Source of the DNA: an uncultured Clostridia bacterium
Lineage (GTDB): Bacteria > Bacillota > Clostridia > Oscillospirales > Acutalibacteraceae
Direction of reading: 5' to 3'
DNA: 6,844 nt
Assembly (NCBI GenBank): GCA_947623765.1
Contig: CANQIG010000105.1
Span: 1 to 6,844 of the forward strand
Positions 1 through 5,301 of the stretch are shown here, piece by piece. Both the position numbers and the translations under genes were made by a program. The notes below the pieces were generated by a model. That model had not been told where the DNA came from. It was given only the letters and a program-made list of their open reading frames with translations, and made no database searches. Within the stretch, counting starts at the first letter, position 1, and the number at the start of each line of letters is the position of its first letter.

Positions 1-131
1 TCCTTCTTCGCGTAGATCTCGCCGCGCTTGCAGGTGTTCCCCTCGACCTTCACGACCTCGCCGTTTTCGAGCGTGACGGTGAGCGGACAGCCCAGCGGGC
101 AGTTGATACAGATGAGGTTTCTCGTTTCCAT
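1..131 (-). CDS. DUF1667 paired-cysteine protein, N-terminal part (cut by window start)
   Basis: The 43 complete visible residues begin METRNLICINCPLGC and contain a CxxCxxxC cluster (C8, C11, C15) followed by C34 in a TCKRGE context. This is the pattern of DUF1667 (COG3862), small proteins with conserved cysteine pairs, presumably binding an Fe-S cluster or another metal. In Clostridia they are commonly encoded directly after a GlpA-like dehydrogenase and an FAD/NAD(P) oxidoreductase, as here. The ATG at 131 lies 1 nt after the TGA of the upstream gene, and a GGAGGAGG Shine-Dalgarno sits inside that gene's last codons, so the two are translationally linked. The inferred role is a third, electron-transfer or maturation component of the dehydrogenase. 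The family's biochemical function is not established. The C-terminus lies outside the window. Confidence 0.88.
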   Translation of the reverse strand, partial: METRNLICINCPLGCPLTVTLENGEVVKVEGNTCKRGEIYAKK

Positions 132-132
132 G

Positions 133-1395
133 TCAGTCCTCCTCCGTCGTGACCGTAATCTTCCCGACGTTTTTACCCAGCAGGTCCGCGCGCTTTAAAA
201 CGACCTGCTCCATCTCGCCCGGGGCCATGACCTGCTTTTTCCGGTGCAGCACGCGTTCGCCGTCGAGGTAAACGCTGGTGTAGACGTTTTTATAGATGTT
301 CCCGACGCGGAACCGCACCGTGAGCGTCTCCGGCATATACGCCGGGTCCACGGCGCTTGGCACCGTGTAGCGCACGCCGCCGCCCACCGCGATCGGGATC
401 TCGTCCCCCTCTGCTTTTTCGGGCCGTCCCGCGGCGATGTACTCCGCCGCCGCTCTGCCCGCCGCCGCGGCCTCCTCGGAGACGTAGTCCACGAGGTCGT
501 GGACGTGCAGCACGTTCCCGCAGGCGAAAACGCCCGGCACGCTCGTCATGAGCCGCTCGTTGACCGTCGGGCCGTTCGTCGCGCGGGAGAGCTCCACGCC
601 CGCCCCGCTCGAGAGCTCGTTCTCCGGGATCAGGCCCACGGAGAGCATCAGCGTGTCGCAGGAGTAATACTCCTCCGTCCCGGGGATCGGCTGGAGGTTC
701 CCGTCCACCTCGGAGATGACAACGCCCGTCACGCGGTCCTTGCCGCGGATCTCCGTCACGGTGTGGGAGAGCCTGAGCGGGATGCCGTAGTCGTCAAGGC
801 ACTGGACGATGTTCCTTTTCAGCCCGCCGGAATACGGCTGCAGCTCTGCGACGACCTTCACCTTCGCGCCCTCGAGCGTCATGCGCCGCGCCATGATGAG
901 TCCGATGTCGCCCGAGCCGAGGATCACGACCTCATGGCCGGGCATCTGTCCCTCCATGTTGACGAGCCGCTGCGCGGTCCCTGCGGAGTAGACCCCTGCG
1001 GGCCGAAAGCCCGGGATGTTCAGCGCGCCTCTCGAGCGCTCGCGGCAGCCCATCGCGAGGATGACCGCCCCGGCCTCGATCGTGACGAGCCCCTTTTCCC
1101 GGCTGACCGCCGTGACGACGCGGTCCTTCGAGAGCGAGAGCACCATCGTCGAGAGCCAGACCTCCGCATCAGTCTGAGCGACCTTCTCCTCGAACCGCGC
1201 GGCGTACTCCGGGCCGGTCAGTTCTTCTTTAAATGTATGCAGGCCAAAGCCGTTGTGGATGCACTGGTTCAAAATGCCGCCGAGCCGCACGTCGCGCTCC
1301 AAAATGAGCACGTCCTTCGCCCCGGCCTCCTTCGCGGCGAGCGCCGCGGCAAGCCCCGCCGGGCCGCCGCCGATGATGACGATTTCGCGTTTCAT
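133..1395 (-). CDS. FAD/NAD(P)-dependent oxidoreductase, GlpB-position partner of the GlpA-like dehydrogenase
   Basis: This 420-aa pyridine nucleotide-disulfide oxidoreductase-fold flavoprotein is expected in the cytoplasm. An N-terminal FAD Rossmann motif GGGPAG lies at residues 9-14, with the ribose-binding acidic residue E33 at the end of the second strand. A second nucleotide-binding motif, GSGDIG, at 160-165 is the expected NAD(P) site. GVFACGN at 288-294 is the second FAD-contact motif typical of the family. C45 in the ILNQCIHNGFG stretch is notable, but there is no CxxC thioredoxin-reductase active site. A C-terminal part of roughly 85 residues is rich in predicted strands. The start at 1395 is supported by a GGGGGGAG Shine-Dalgarno that overlaps the end of the upstream gene, 11 nt away. 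The inferred job is to pass electrons between the neighbouring dehydrogenase and NAD(P) or another carrier. It is not a classical GlpB, and its exact acceptor cannot be read from the sequence. Confidence 0.9.
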   Translation of the reverse strand: MKREIVIIGGGPAGLAAALAAKEAGAKDVLILERDVRLGGILNQCIHNGFGLHTFKEELTGPEYAARFEEKVAQTDAEVWLSTMVLSLSKDRVVTAVSREKGLVTIEAGAVILAMGCRERSRGALNIPGFRPAGVYSAGTAQRLVNMEGQMPGHEVVILGSGDIGLIMARRMTLEGAKVKVVAELQPYSGGLKRNIVQCLDDYGIPLRLSHTVTEIRGKDRVTGVVISEVDGNLQPIPGTEEYYSCDTLMLSVGLIPENELSSGAGVELSRATNGPTVNERLMTSVPGVFACGNVLHVHDLVDYVSEEAAAAGRAAAEYIAAGRPEKAEGDEIPIAVGGGVRYTVPSAVDPAYMPETLTVRFRVGNIYKNVYTSVYLDGERVLHRKKQVMAPGEMEQVVLKRADLLGKNVGKITVTTEED

Positions 1396-1406
1396 AAAGC
1401 TCCCCC

Positions 1407-2828
1407 CTATTTCGTTTTCCCGTAGACGAGCACGGAAGCGGGCGTGTTCTTGCGGATCGCGTCGAGCGGCAGGCCCAGCTCGCGGGAGAGGATCTCCATG
1501 ACGCGCGGCGAGCAGAACCCCGCCTGGCAGCGCCCCATCCCGGCGCGCGTGCGGCGCTTCACGCCGTCGAGCGTCGTCGCGCCGGGCGTGCGGCGGATCG
1601 CGTCGACGATCTCGCCCTCGCTGACCGTCTCGCAGCGGCAGACGATGCTCCCGTAGAGCGGGTTCTCCGCGATGTACTTCGCGCGCTCCTCCTCGGGCAG
1701 GGTGTAGATGTGCGGCACGCCCTTGCGAACAGGGTCGAAGTCCGCGCGCTTCGCAAGGCCGAGCGACGCGGCGACCGTTTCCGCCATGTATTCCCCGATG
1801 GCCGGCGCGGAGGTCAGCCCCGGCGATTCGATGCCCGCCGCCTCAAAGAAGCCCGGCGCCGCCTCGCGTAGGAGGAAGTCGTCCGCGTCGGTGTGCGCGC
1901 GCAGCCCCGAAAACGACGTGATGACCTGCCGCGTCGGCAGCGACTTCACGCTGAGCGCCGCGCGCTTTTGCAGGTCCGCAAGGCCGAACGCCGTCGTCGC
2001 GGTGTATTCCTTATCGTCGGTGTCCTCGGCGGTCGGGCCGAGGAGCAGATTCCCGTGGACCGTCGGCGTGACGAGCACACCCTTGCCGAGCTTTGTCGGC
2101 AGCTGGAAGATCGTCCGGTCAACGAGCCCCCCGACGGTCTTGTCGCAGAGGCAGTATTCGCCGCGCCGCGCCGTCACGGTGTAGTCGTGCGGCAGCAGCA
2201 GATCGTGGACCCGGTCCGCGTAGACGCCCGCCGCGTTGACGACCGCCTTCGCCCGGATCTCGCCGCTTTCCGTCTCGAGCGCAAAGCCGTCCGCATCGCG
2301 CGCGATCCCTGTAACGCCGCTCAAAAAGCGGAACTCGGCCCCGTTTTTCGCCGCGTTTTCCGCAAAGCCGAACGTCAGCTCAAACGGGCAGACGATGCCC
2401 GAAGACGGGCACCAGAGCGCCGCGACGACGTTCTCGGAGAGGTTCGGCTCCATCTCGCGGGCCTTCTCCCCGGAGACGATCTCCAATCCCTCCACGCCGT
2501 TTTTCACGCCCCGTTCATAGAGCGTCTCGAGCGCCGGCCGGTCCTCCTCCCGGAAGCACAGCACGAACGCGCCGTTTCTCCGGAAGGGCACGTCCAGCTC
2601 CTCGGAGACGCGCGTCATCATCCGGTTGCCGAGGACGTTCATCTTCGCCTTCACCGTGCCGTTTTCCGCGTCGAACCCGCCGTGGACGATGGCGCTGTTC
2701 GCCTTGGAGGTCCCGGTGCAGACGTCCTCGCCCTTCTCCACAACGACCACCGACGCGGTGTACCGCGTCAGCTCCCGCGCGATCGCGCAGCCGATCACAC
2801 CGGCCCCGATCACCGCAACATCATACAT
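1407..2828 (-). CDS. GlpA/LhgO-like FAD-dependent dehydrogenase with C-terminal [2Fe-2S] domain
   Basis: This 473-aa protein has a DAO-type FAD-binding fold: GAGVIG at residues 8-13, the adenosine-ribose ligand E31, and a TSKANSAIVHGGFD segment at 40-53 that matches the isoalloxazine-contact region of glycerol-3-phosphate dehydrogenase and L-2-hydroxyglutarate oxidase families. The C-terminal domain has CRC (C397, C399) and GRCQAGFC (C434, C439), the four cysteines of a BFD-like [2Fe-2S] domain as in anaerobic GlpA. It probably oxidises sn-glycerol-3-phosphate or a 2-hydroxyacid and passes electrons to the two co-transcribed partners. I start it at the ATG at 2828, because the Rossmann strand begins there and an AAGGA Shine-Dalgarno sits 10 nt upstream. 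An in-frame GTG at 2921 would add 31 unfolded, Arg-rich residues and would lie upstream of the predicted transcription start. Glycerol-3-phosphate is favoured by the cassette context, but no glpK is visible, so I give no symbol. Confidence 0.9.
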   Translation of the reverse strand: MYDVAVIGAGVIGCAIARELTRYTASVVVVEKGEDVCTGTSKANSAIVHGGFDAENGTVKAKMNVLGNRMMTRVSEELDVPFRRNGAFVLCFREEDRPALETLYERGVKNGVEGLEIVSGEKAREMEPNLSENVVAALWCPSSGIVCPFELTFGFAENAAKNGAEFRFLSGVTGIARDADGFALETESGEIRAKAVVNAAGVYADRVHDLLLPHDYTVTARRGEYCLCDKTVGGLVDRTIFQLPTKLGKGVLVTPTVHGNLLLGPTAEDTDDKEYTATTAFGLADLQKRAALSVKSLPTRQVITSFSGLRAHTDADDFLLREAAPGFFEAAGIESPGLTSAPAIGEYMAETVAASLGLAKRADFDPVRKGVPHIYTLPEEERAKYIAENPLYGSIVCRCETVSEGEIVDAIRRTPGATTLDGVKRRTRAGMGRCQAGFCSPRVMEILSRELGLPLDAIRKNTPASVLVYGKTK

Positions 2829-2847
2829 AGTTTCACGTTCCTTCCCT

Positions 2848-2892
2848 CCGGCCCCAAAAGCCGGTCTTTCACTTCGCGCGGCCCGAGGCCGC
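2848..2892 (-). promoter_or_regulatory. Two short hairpins in the leader of the dehydrogenase operon
   Basis: In the predicted 5' leader, 2878-2883 pairs perfectly with 2887-2892 (6 bp GC-only stem, 3-nt loop), and 2848-2852 pairs with 2860-2864 (5 bp, 7-nt loop). The second stem includes the upstream half of the GGAGGGAAGGA Shine-Dalgarno stretch (2849-2839), so it could modulate initiation of the GlpA-like gene. Neither hairpin is followed by a U-tract, so these are not terminators. GC-rich DNA yields such stems by chance, and no known riboswitch is recognised. Confidence 0.28.
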
Positions 2893-2911
2893 CGTATACA
2901 AGTCTCCTTGT

Positions 2912-2940
2912 ATTTTAGCACAGAAAGCCGCAGGAATCAA
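2912..2940 (-). promoter_or_regulatory. Sigma-A type promoter of the dehydrogenase operon
   Basis: On the minus strand a -35 TTGATT (2940-2935; four of six consensus bases) is separated by exactly 17 nt from a -10 TAAAAT (2917-2912; five of six). The -10 is preceded by TGC, giving an extended -10. Transcription should start near 2905, leaving a leader of about 77 nt before the ATG at 2828. The spacing and extended -10 match the two other promoters in this window, which raises confidence. No operator is clearly recognised. Confidence 0.72.
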
Positions 2941-2998
2941 CGGAAAAAGCGGAAAAGGCGGCGGGATTTTCTTTCCGTCCCCCAAGATCGCGTTTTTC

Positions 2999-3027
2999 TT
3001 GCGCGGCGGGACAAGTCGTGCTATAAT
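2999..3027 (+). promoter_or_regulatory. Sigma-A type promoter of the GtrA/TIM-barrel/LOR operon
   Basis: A perfect -10 TATAAT (3022-3027), preceded by TGC (extended -10), lies 17 nt after a weak -35 TTGCGC (2999-3004). Transcription should start near 3034, so the leader before the ATG at 3055 is only about 20 nt, with a GGGAGG Shine-Dalgarno at 3041-3046. It diverges from the minus-strand promoter. The two -35 boxes are 58 nt apart, and the spacer contains a CGGAAAA-type direct repeat near 2941-2956 whose role is unknown. Confidence 0.75.
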
Positions 3028-3054
3028 AGGAAAAAACAGCGGGAGGCGAAACGC

Positions 3055-3468
3055 ATGGAGAAGCAAAAGGCCCCGTGGAACAGTCCGCAGCTGCGGGAGC
3101 TCTTCCTCTACCTCATCGTGGGCGGCCTCGCGACGCTCGTGGAGTGGGCCGGGTTCTGGGTGCTGGACTCCGGTCTGCACCTGCACTATCTCCTCGCGAC
3201 GACGCTCGCGTTCGCGGTCTCGACCTTCGCGAACTGGGCGTTCGGCCGCCTGCTCGTGTTCAAAAGGCGCGAGGGCCAGTCGCTCGGCAAGGAGATCGTC
3301 TCGGTGTATCTCGCGGCAGCCGTCGGACTGCTCTTGAGCCTCGGGATCATGTACGTGCTCGTCGATCTTCTGCACTTCGTGAAGATGCTCTCGAAGATCG
3401 CCGCGACGGTCCTCGTCTTCGCGTACAACTATCTGATCCGCAAGCTCGTCATCTATCGGAAGCCGTAA
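3055..3468 (+). CDS. GtrA-like four-helix membrane protein
   Basis: This 137-aa protein has four predicted membrane helices, at about residues 16-37, 45-68, 82-104 and 110-126. It fits the GtrA/DPMS2 family: YLIVGGLATLVEW at the start of helix 1, AFAVSTFANWAFGRLLVFK ending helix 2 (the usual N...R..VF signature), and a closing NYLIRKLVIYR. GtrA proteins are thought to help flip or handle polyprenyl-phosphate-linked sugars for envelope glycosylation. That role is family knowledge and is not shown for this copy. The start at 3055 has a GGGAGG Shine-Dalgarno 8 nt upstream and a strong promoter just before it. An open frame reaches further back to 2626, but it runs antisense through the dehydrogenase gene and across the promoter, so I reject the longer form. 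No glycosyltransferase partner is adjacent. The next gene starts 12 nt downstream. Confidence 0.9.
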   Translation: MEKQKAPWNSPQLRELFLYLIVGGLATLVEWAGFWVLDSGLHLHYLLATTLAFAVSTFANWAFGRLLVFKRREGQSLGKEIVSVYLAAAVGLLLSLGIMYVLVDLLHFVKMLSKIAATVLVFAYNYLIRKLVIYRKP

Positions 3469-3480
3469 GGAGGCGCTGTC

Positions 3481-4320
3481 ATGAACGACATTTCCGTGTT
3501 TTTCGCACACATCGAGGAGGCCGCCGCGCAGGAGGGCCTTCCCCTCGCCGAGGTCTGCCGCCGCGCGAAGTCCTTCGGGTTCGACGCGGTGGAGATGGAC
3601 GCCGCGCGCCTCGCGGCCGAAGACGGCCCGGTGCTGCTCGCCGCCGCGCGGGACGCGGGCCTTCGCGTGAACTGCGTCAACACGTTCTTCAACTTCGGCG
3701 CGTCGGAGGACAGCGCCGCAGACGCGTCCGCGATCGACGACGCGGTCGCCCTCGCAAAGCGCGCCGGGAGCGCGAAGATCCTCGCGATCCCCGGCTTTCT
3801 CACCGACGCGGAGATGACGCGCACCTCCGCCGCCTTCGCCCGCCGCCGCGCGCGGATGGCCGAGGCGATGCGCGCGCTCTGCGGGAAGGCCGCCGCAGCG
3901 GGCGTCGCCGTCCTCATGGAGGACTTCGACCTCGACCGCGCCCCGTTCCATAACGCGGAAGAGCTGCTCTGGTTCATGGAGAACGTCGAGGGCCTGCGCT
4001 GCGCGTTCGACACCGGGAATTTCCTCTACGCCGAGGAGGACGCGTCCGCCGTGCTGGAGAAATTCCTGCCGTACATCGGCCTCGTCCACTGCAAGGACCG
4101 CAGCCTCGCCGAAAACGACGGCGATCCGAAAACGACCGTCGCCGGGCGGACGCTTTACCCCGCTGCAGTCGGCGGCGGCGAGATCGGCATCGAGGGCATC
4201 GTCCGGCGCGTCGTGTCCGCCGGCTACACGGGGACCTTCGCGGCGGAACACTACGGCTCCAAGCATCAGCTTTCCGACATGGAACGCTCCGCAAATTATT
4301 TACACCGCGTCCTCGGATGA
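3481..4320 (+). CDS. Sugar phosphate isomerase/epimerase-like TIM-barrel protein (AP endonuclease 2 fold)
   Basis: This 279-aa protein has the xylose-isomerase-like TIM-barrel architecture. Probable metal-ligand and catalytic positions lie at the ends of barrel strands: E38 (VEMD), E147 (VLMEDFD), D177 (AFDTGNF), H203 (VHCKDRS) and E256 (AAEHYG). The length and this E/D/H/E pattern match the COG1082 group, which includes sugar isomerases, epimerases, inosose dehydratases and hydroxypyruvate isomerases. The substrate cannot be assigned from the sequence. A Shine-Dalgarno AAGGAGG (3467-3473) overlaps the stop codon of the GtrA-like gene, so the two are almost certainly translated from one transcript. 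It is presumably cytoplasmic and divalent-metal dependent. An endonuclease IV role is unlikely, because the protein lacks the fuller set of zinc ligands of that enzyme. The body of the gene is extremely GC-rich; for example 52 of 60 bases are G or C in 3601-3660. Confidence 0.88.
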   Translation: MNDISVFFAHIEEAAAQEGLPLAEVCRRAKSFGFDAVEMDAARLAAEDGPVLLAAARDAGLRVNCVNTFFNFGASEDSAADASAIDDAVALAKRAGSAKILAIPGFLTDAEMTRTSAAFARRRARMAEAMRALCGKAAAAGVAVLMEDFDLDRAPFHNAEELLWFMENVEGLRCAFDTGNFLYAEEDASAVLEKFLPYIGLVHCKDRSLAENDGDPKTTVAGRTLYPAAVGGGEIGIEGIVRRVVSAGYTGTFAAEHYGSKHQLSDMERSANYLHRVLG

Positions 4321-4348
4321 GGCCGCCGTCCAAGAAGGGGGAATCTTC

Positions 4349-4855
4349 ATGCTGCTGCACACCAAATCCAAACTGCTCTCGATCCACCAGAAAATGGATA
4401 TTCTGGACGAAGACGACCGCGTCGTCTACACGGTGGAGAGCAAGGTCGTCTCCATCCACAACACCACCACGGTCACCGACGCCGACGGGCAGGAGGTCGC
4501 CGTCCTCACGCACAAGCCCATCTCCCTGCACGAGACCCACGACATCGCCATGACGTCCGGGGAAAAGATCGAGCTGCGCACGGAGCTGTTCCACTTCACG
4601 GACGACGTCGTGGACCTCACCGGCGTCGGCTGGCAGCTGCGCGGCGATATGCTCCAGCACAACTACGAGATCGTCGACGGCGACGGGCGCGTCCTCGCGA
4701 CGGCGCACCACAAGTGGGCCTCCCTGCACGACGTCTACACGATCGACATCCTCGACGAGTCCCAGACGGACCGCATCGTCTGCGTGTACGTCGCGCTCGA
4801 AAAGATCATCCGGGAGCGCGAGACCCGCCGCGCGAACAGCGAACCCCAGCGCTGA
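4349..4855 (+). CDS. LURP-one-related (LOR) family protein
   Basis: This 168-aa protein is of the LOR/YxjI type (tubby-like beta-barrel). A recurring KxxS[I/L]H element is followed by alternating hydrophobics at residues 8-13, 32-37, 56-61 and 122-127, each leading into a DxxG or similar turn, the strand-turn-strand pattern of this fold. There is no signal peptide or transmembrane segment. A charged C-terminal tail (about 150-168) follows the last strand and helix. Bacterial LOR proteins have no established biochemical role; the tubby relationship suggests lipid or membrane binding, but that is inference. The ATG at 4349 has an AAGGGGGA Shine-Dalgarno 6 nt upstream. The gene starts 28 nt after the TIM-barrel gene and is likely the last gene of that operon, followed at once by a terminator. 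Part of its coding sequence recurs downstream at 5054. Confidence 0.87.
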   Translation: MLLHTKSKLLSIHQKMDILDEDDRVVYTVESKVVSIHNTTTVTDADGQEVAVLTHKPISLHETHDIAMTSGEKIELRTELFHFTDDVVDLTGVGWQLRGDMLQHNYEIVDGDGRVLATAHHKWASLHDVYTIDILDESQTDRIVCVYVALEKIIRERETRRANSEPQR

Positions 4856-4867
4856 ATCCCGACCCGC

Positions 4868-4898
4868 AAAAAAGCCCCGTAATCCACGGGGCCTTTTT
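4868..4898. terminator. Bidirectional rho-independent terminator, copy 1
   Basis: A perfect 7-bp GC-rich stem (4874-4880 with 4886-4892, loop AATCC) is flanked by six A on the left (4868-4873) and five T on the right (4894-4898). It therefore terminates the LOR operon on the plus strand, 12 nt after its stop codon. It also has the correct T-tract (T6) for the minus strand, serving read-through from the convergent HD gene. Confidence 0.88.
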
Positions 4899-4899
4899 C

Positions 4900-4925
4900 C
4901 CTACCTTTTCTGTAGAAAAGGTAGG
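4900..4925. other. Perfect 11-bp hairpin of repeat copy 1
   Basis: Bases 4900-4910 (CCTACCTTTTC) pair perfectly with 4915-4925 around a TGTA loop. No T-tract follows, and the stem is not very GC-rich, so it is not a simple terminator. Its almost unchanged presence in copy 2 suggests it is a defining part of the repeat element. Confidence 0.75.
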
Positions 4926-5053
4926 ACCAAAAGACTTTTGACGTTGGTTTTATTGGGCCTTCCTGTCTCGGGAACCTCGGCGCAAATCGTTTTCCTTCCG
5001 CCCCGCGCAGTCCGCTTTCCCGAAAAGCCCGCCGCAAATCCTTTTTCGTCTGT

Positions 5054-5076
5054 ATCCTCGACGAGTCCCAGAACTG
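5054..5076 (+). pseudogene. Remnant of a LOR gene 3' end
   Basis: Bases 5054-5072 are identical over 19 nt to 4748-4766 inside the LOR gene, and in the same reading frame: both read ILDESQ. Here the frame closes after one more codon (Asn, then TGA), directly at the start of repeat copy 2. In the intact gene ILDESQ is followed by about 30 further residues before its TGA at the start of copy 1. A CGTCT at 5047-5051 may extend the match to 4732-4736 with a small deletion. This looks like the 3' stub of a duplicated or partly deleted LOR gene. It has no start or ribosome binding site and is not expressed as a protein. Confidence 0.6.
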
Positions 5077-5089
5077 AATCCCGACCCGC

Positions 5090-5121
5090 AAAAGAGGCCC
5101 CGTGATCCACGGAGCCTTTTT
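5090..5121. terminator. Bidirectional rho-independent terminator, copy 2
   Basis: A 9-bp stem with one mismatch (5096-5104 with 5108-5116, loop ATC) is followed by five T on the plus strand (5117-5121). On the minus strand the same stem is followed by TCTTTT (5095-5090). It lies downstream of the HD gene on that gene's strand and is its nearest good terminator. Relative to copy 1 the stem base pairs have shifted, yet the fold is kept. Confidence 0.78.
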
Positions 5122-5164
5122 CCCTACCTTTTCTGGACCCACCTTTTCTGTAGAAAAGGTAGGG
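5122..5164. other. Hairpin of repeat copy 2 with internal 15-nt insertion
   Basis: The inner stem 5141-5148 / 5153-5160 (8 bp, TGTA loop) is the counterpart of the copy 1 hairpin. Upstream, 5122-5133 can alternatively pair with 5153-5164 over 12 bp. The insertion duplicates the ACCTTTTC arm, so two mutually exclusive hairpins share one right arm. Confidence 0.65.
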
Positions 5165-5301
5165 CCAAAAGACTTTTATCGTCTGTTTTATTGGGCCTTC
5201 CTGTCTCGGGAACCTCGGCGCAAATCGTTTTCCTTCCGCCCCACAGGCCCCGCTTTCCCGACAGCTCGCCGCAAAACGCCCGCATCCGCAGGGACCCGGA
5301 T

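Larger units (their letters stand above)
4852..5038 (+). repeat. Intergenic tandem element, copy 1
   Basis: This is the first of two imperfect direct copies, offset by about 222 nt until an insertion in copy 2. In order it contains 20 nt shared with copy 2 across the LOR stop codon, a terminator hairpin, an 11-bp hairpin, a short AAAAGACTTTT palindrome, and a block (4947-5004) of 58 nt identical to 5185-5242. A divergent tail follows, ending in GCCGCAAA in both copies. There is no ribosome-binding site or credible gene inside. Open frames through it only read the repeat. Confidence 0.88.
5074..5275 (+). repeat. Intergenic tandem element, copy 2
   Basis: This is the second copy of the element at 4852-5038. 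Similarity begins slightly upstream: 5063-5077 matches the LOR gene end 4841-4855 at 11 of 15 bases, at the same 222-nt offset. Differences from copy 1 are substitutions in the terminator stem, a 15-nt insertion in the second hairpin region, a variable patch near 5179-5184 and a diverged tail. The 58-nt block 5185-5242 is unchanged. It lies between the convergent LOR and HD genes. Confidence 0.88.

Noticed and set aside
244..1425. Long plus-strand open frame (393 aa) opposite the FAD oxidoreductase
   Set aside because: It is Arg/His/Ala-rich with no family resemblance, no ribosome-binding site, and is fully antisense to a gene with clear motifs. Such frames are common in GC-rich coding DNA.
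1893..2918. Plus-strand open frame (341 aa) opposite the GlpA-like gene
   Set aside because: Low-complexity Arg-rich translation antisense to a well-supported flavoprotein. It also crosses the promoter region.
2626..3054. N-terminal extension of the GtrA-like protein
   Set aside because: It would run antisense through the dehydrogenase gene and be translated from upstream of the strong promoter at 2999-3027. The family length of about 130 aa and the Shine-Dalgarno fit the start at 3055.
2869..4266. Minus-strand open frame (465 aa) across the GtrA-like and TIM-barrel genes
   Set aside because: It covers two recognisable genes on the other strand and their promoter, has a composition typical of GC-rich shadows and no domain. 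It ends inside the divergent promoter region.
4317..4553. Open frame starting at an ATGA overlap with the TIM-barrel stop codon
   Set aside because: The overlap looks like translational coupling, but the product is a Ser/Thr/Pro/Arg-rich shadow of the LOR gene, which has its own good Shine-Dalgarno and recognisable repeats.
4735..5142. Minus-strand open frame (135 aa) with an apparent internal protein repeat
   Set aside because: The repeated peptide text is only the translation of the two non-coding repeat copies and their hairpins. It also runs antisense into the LOR gene. Neighbouring frames at 4901-5351 are of the same kind.
4852..5275. CRISPR array or IS element
   Set aside because: There are only two long, imperfect copies with no uniform spacers, no cas genes, no transposase, and no recognisable terminal inverted repeats or target duplication around the pair.
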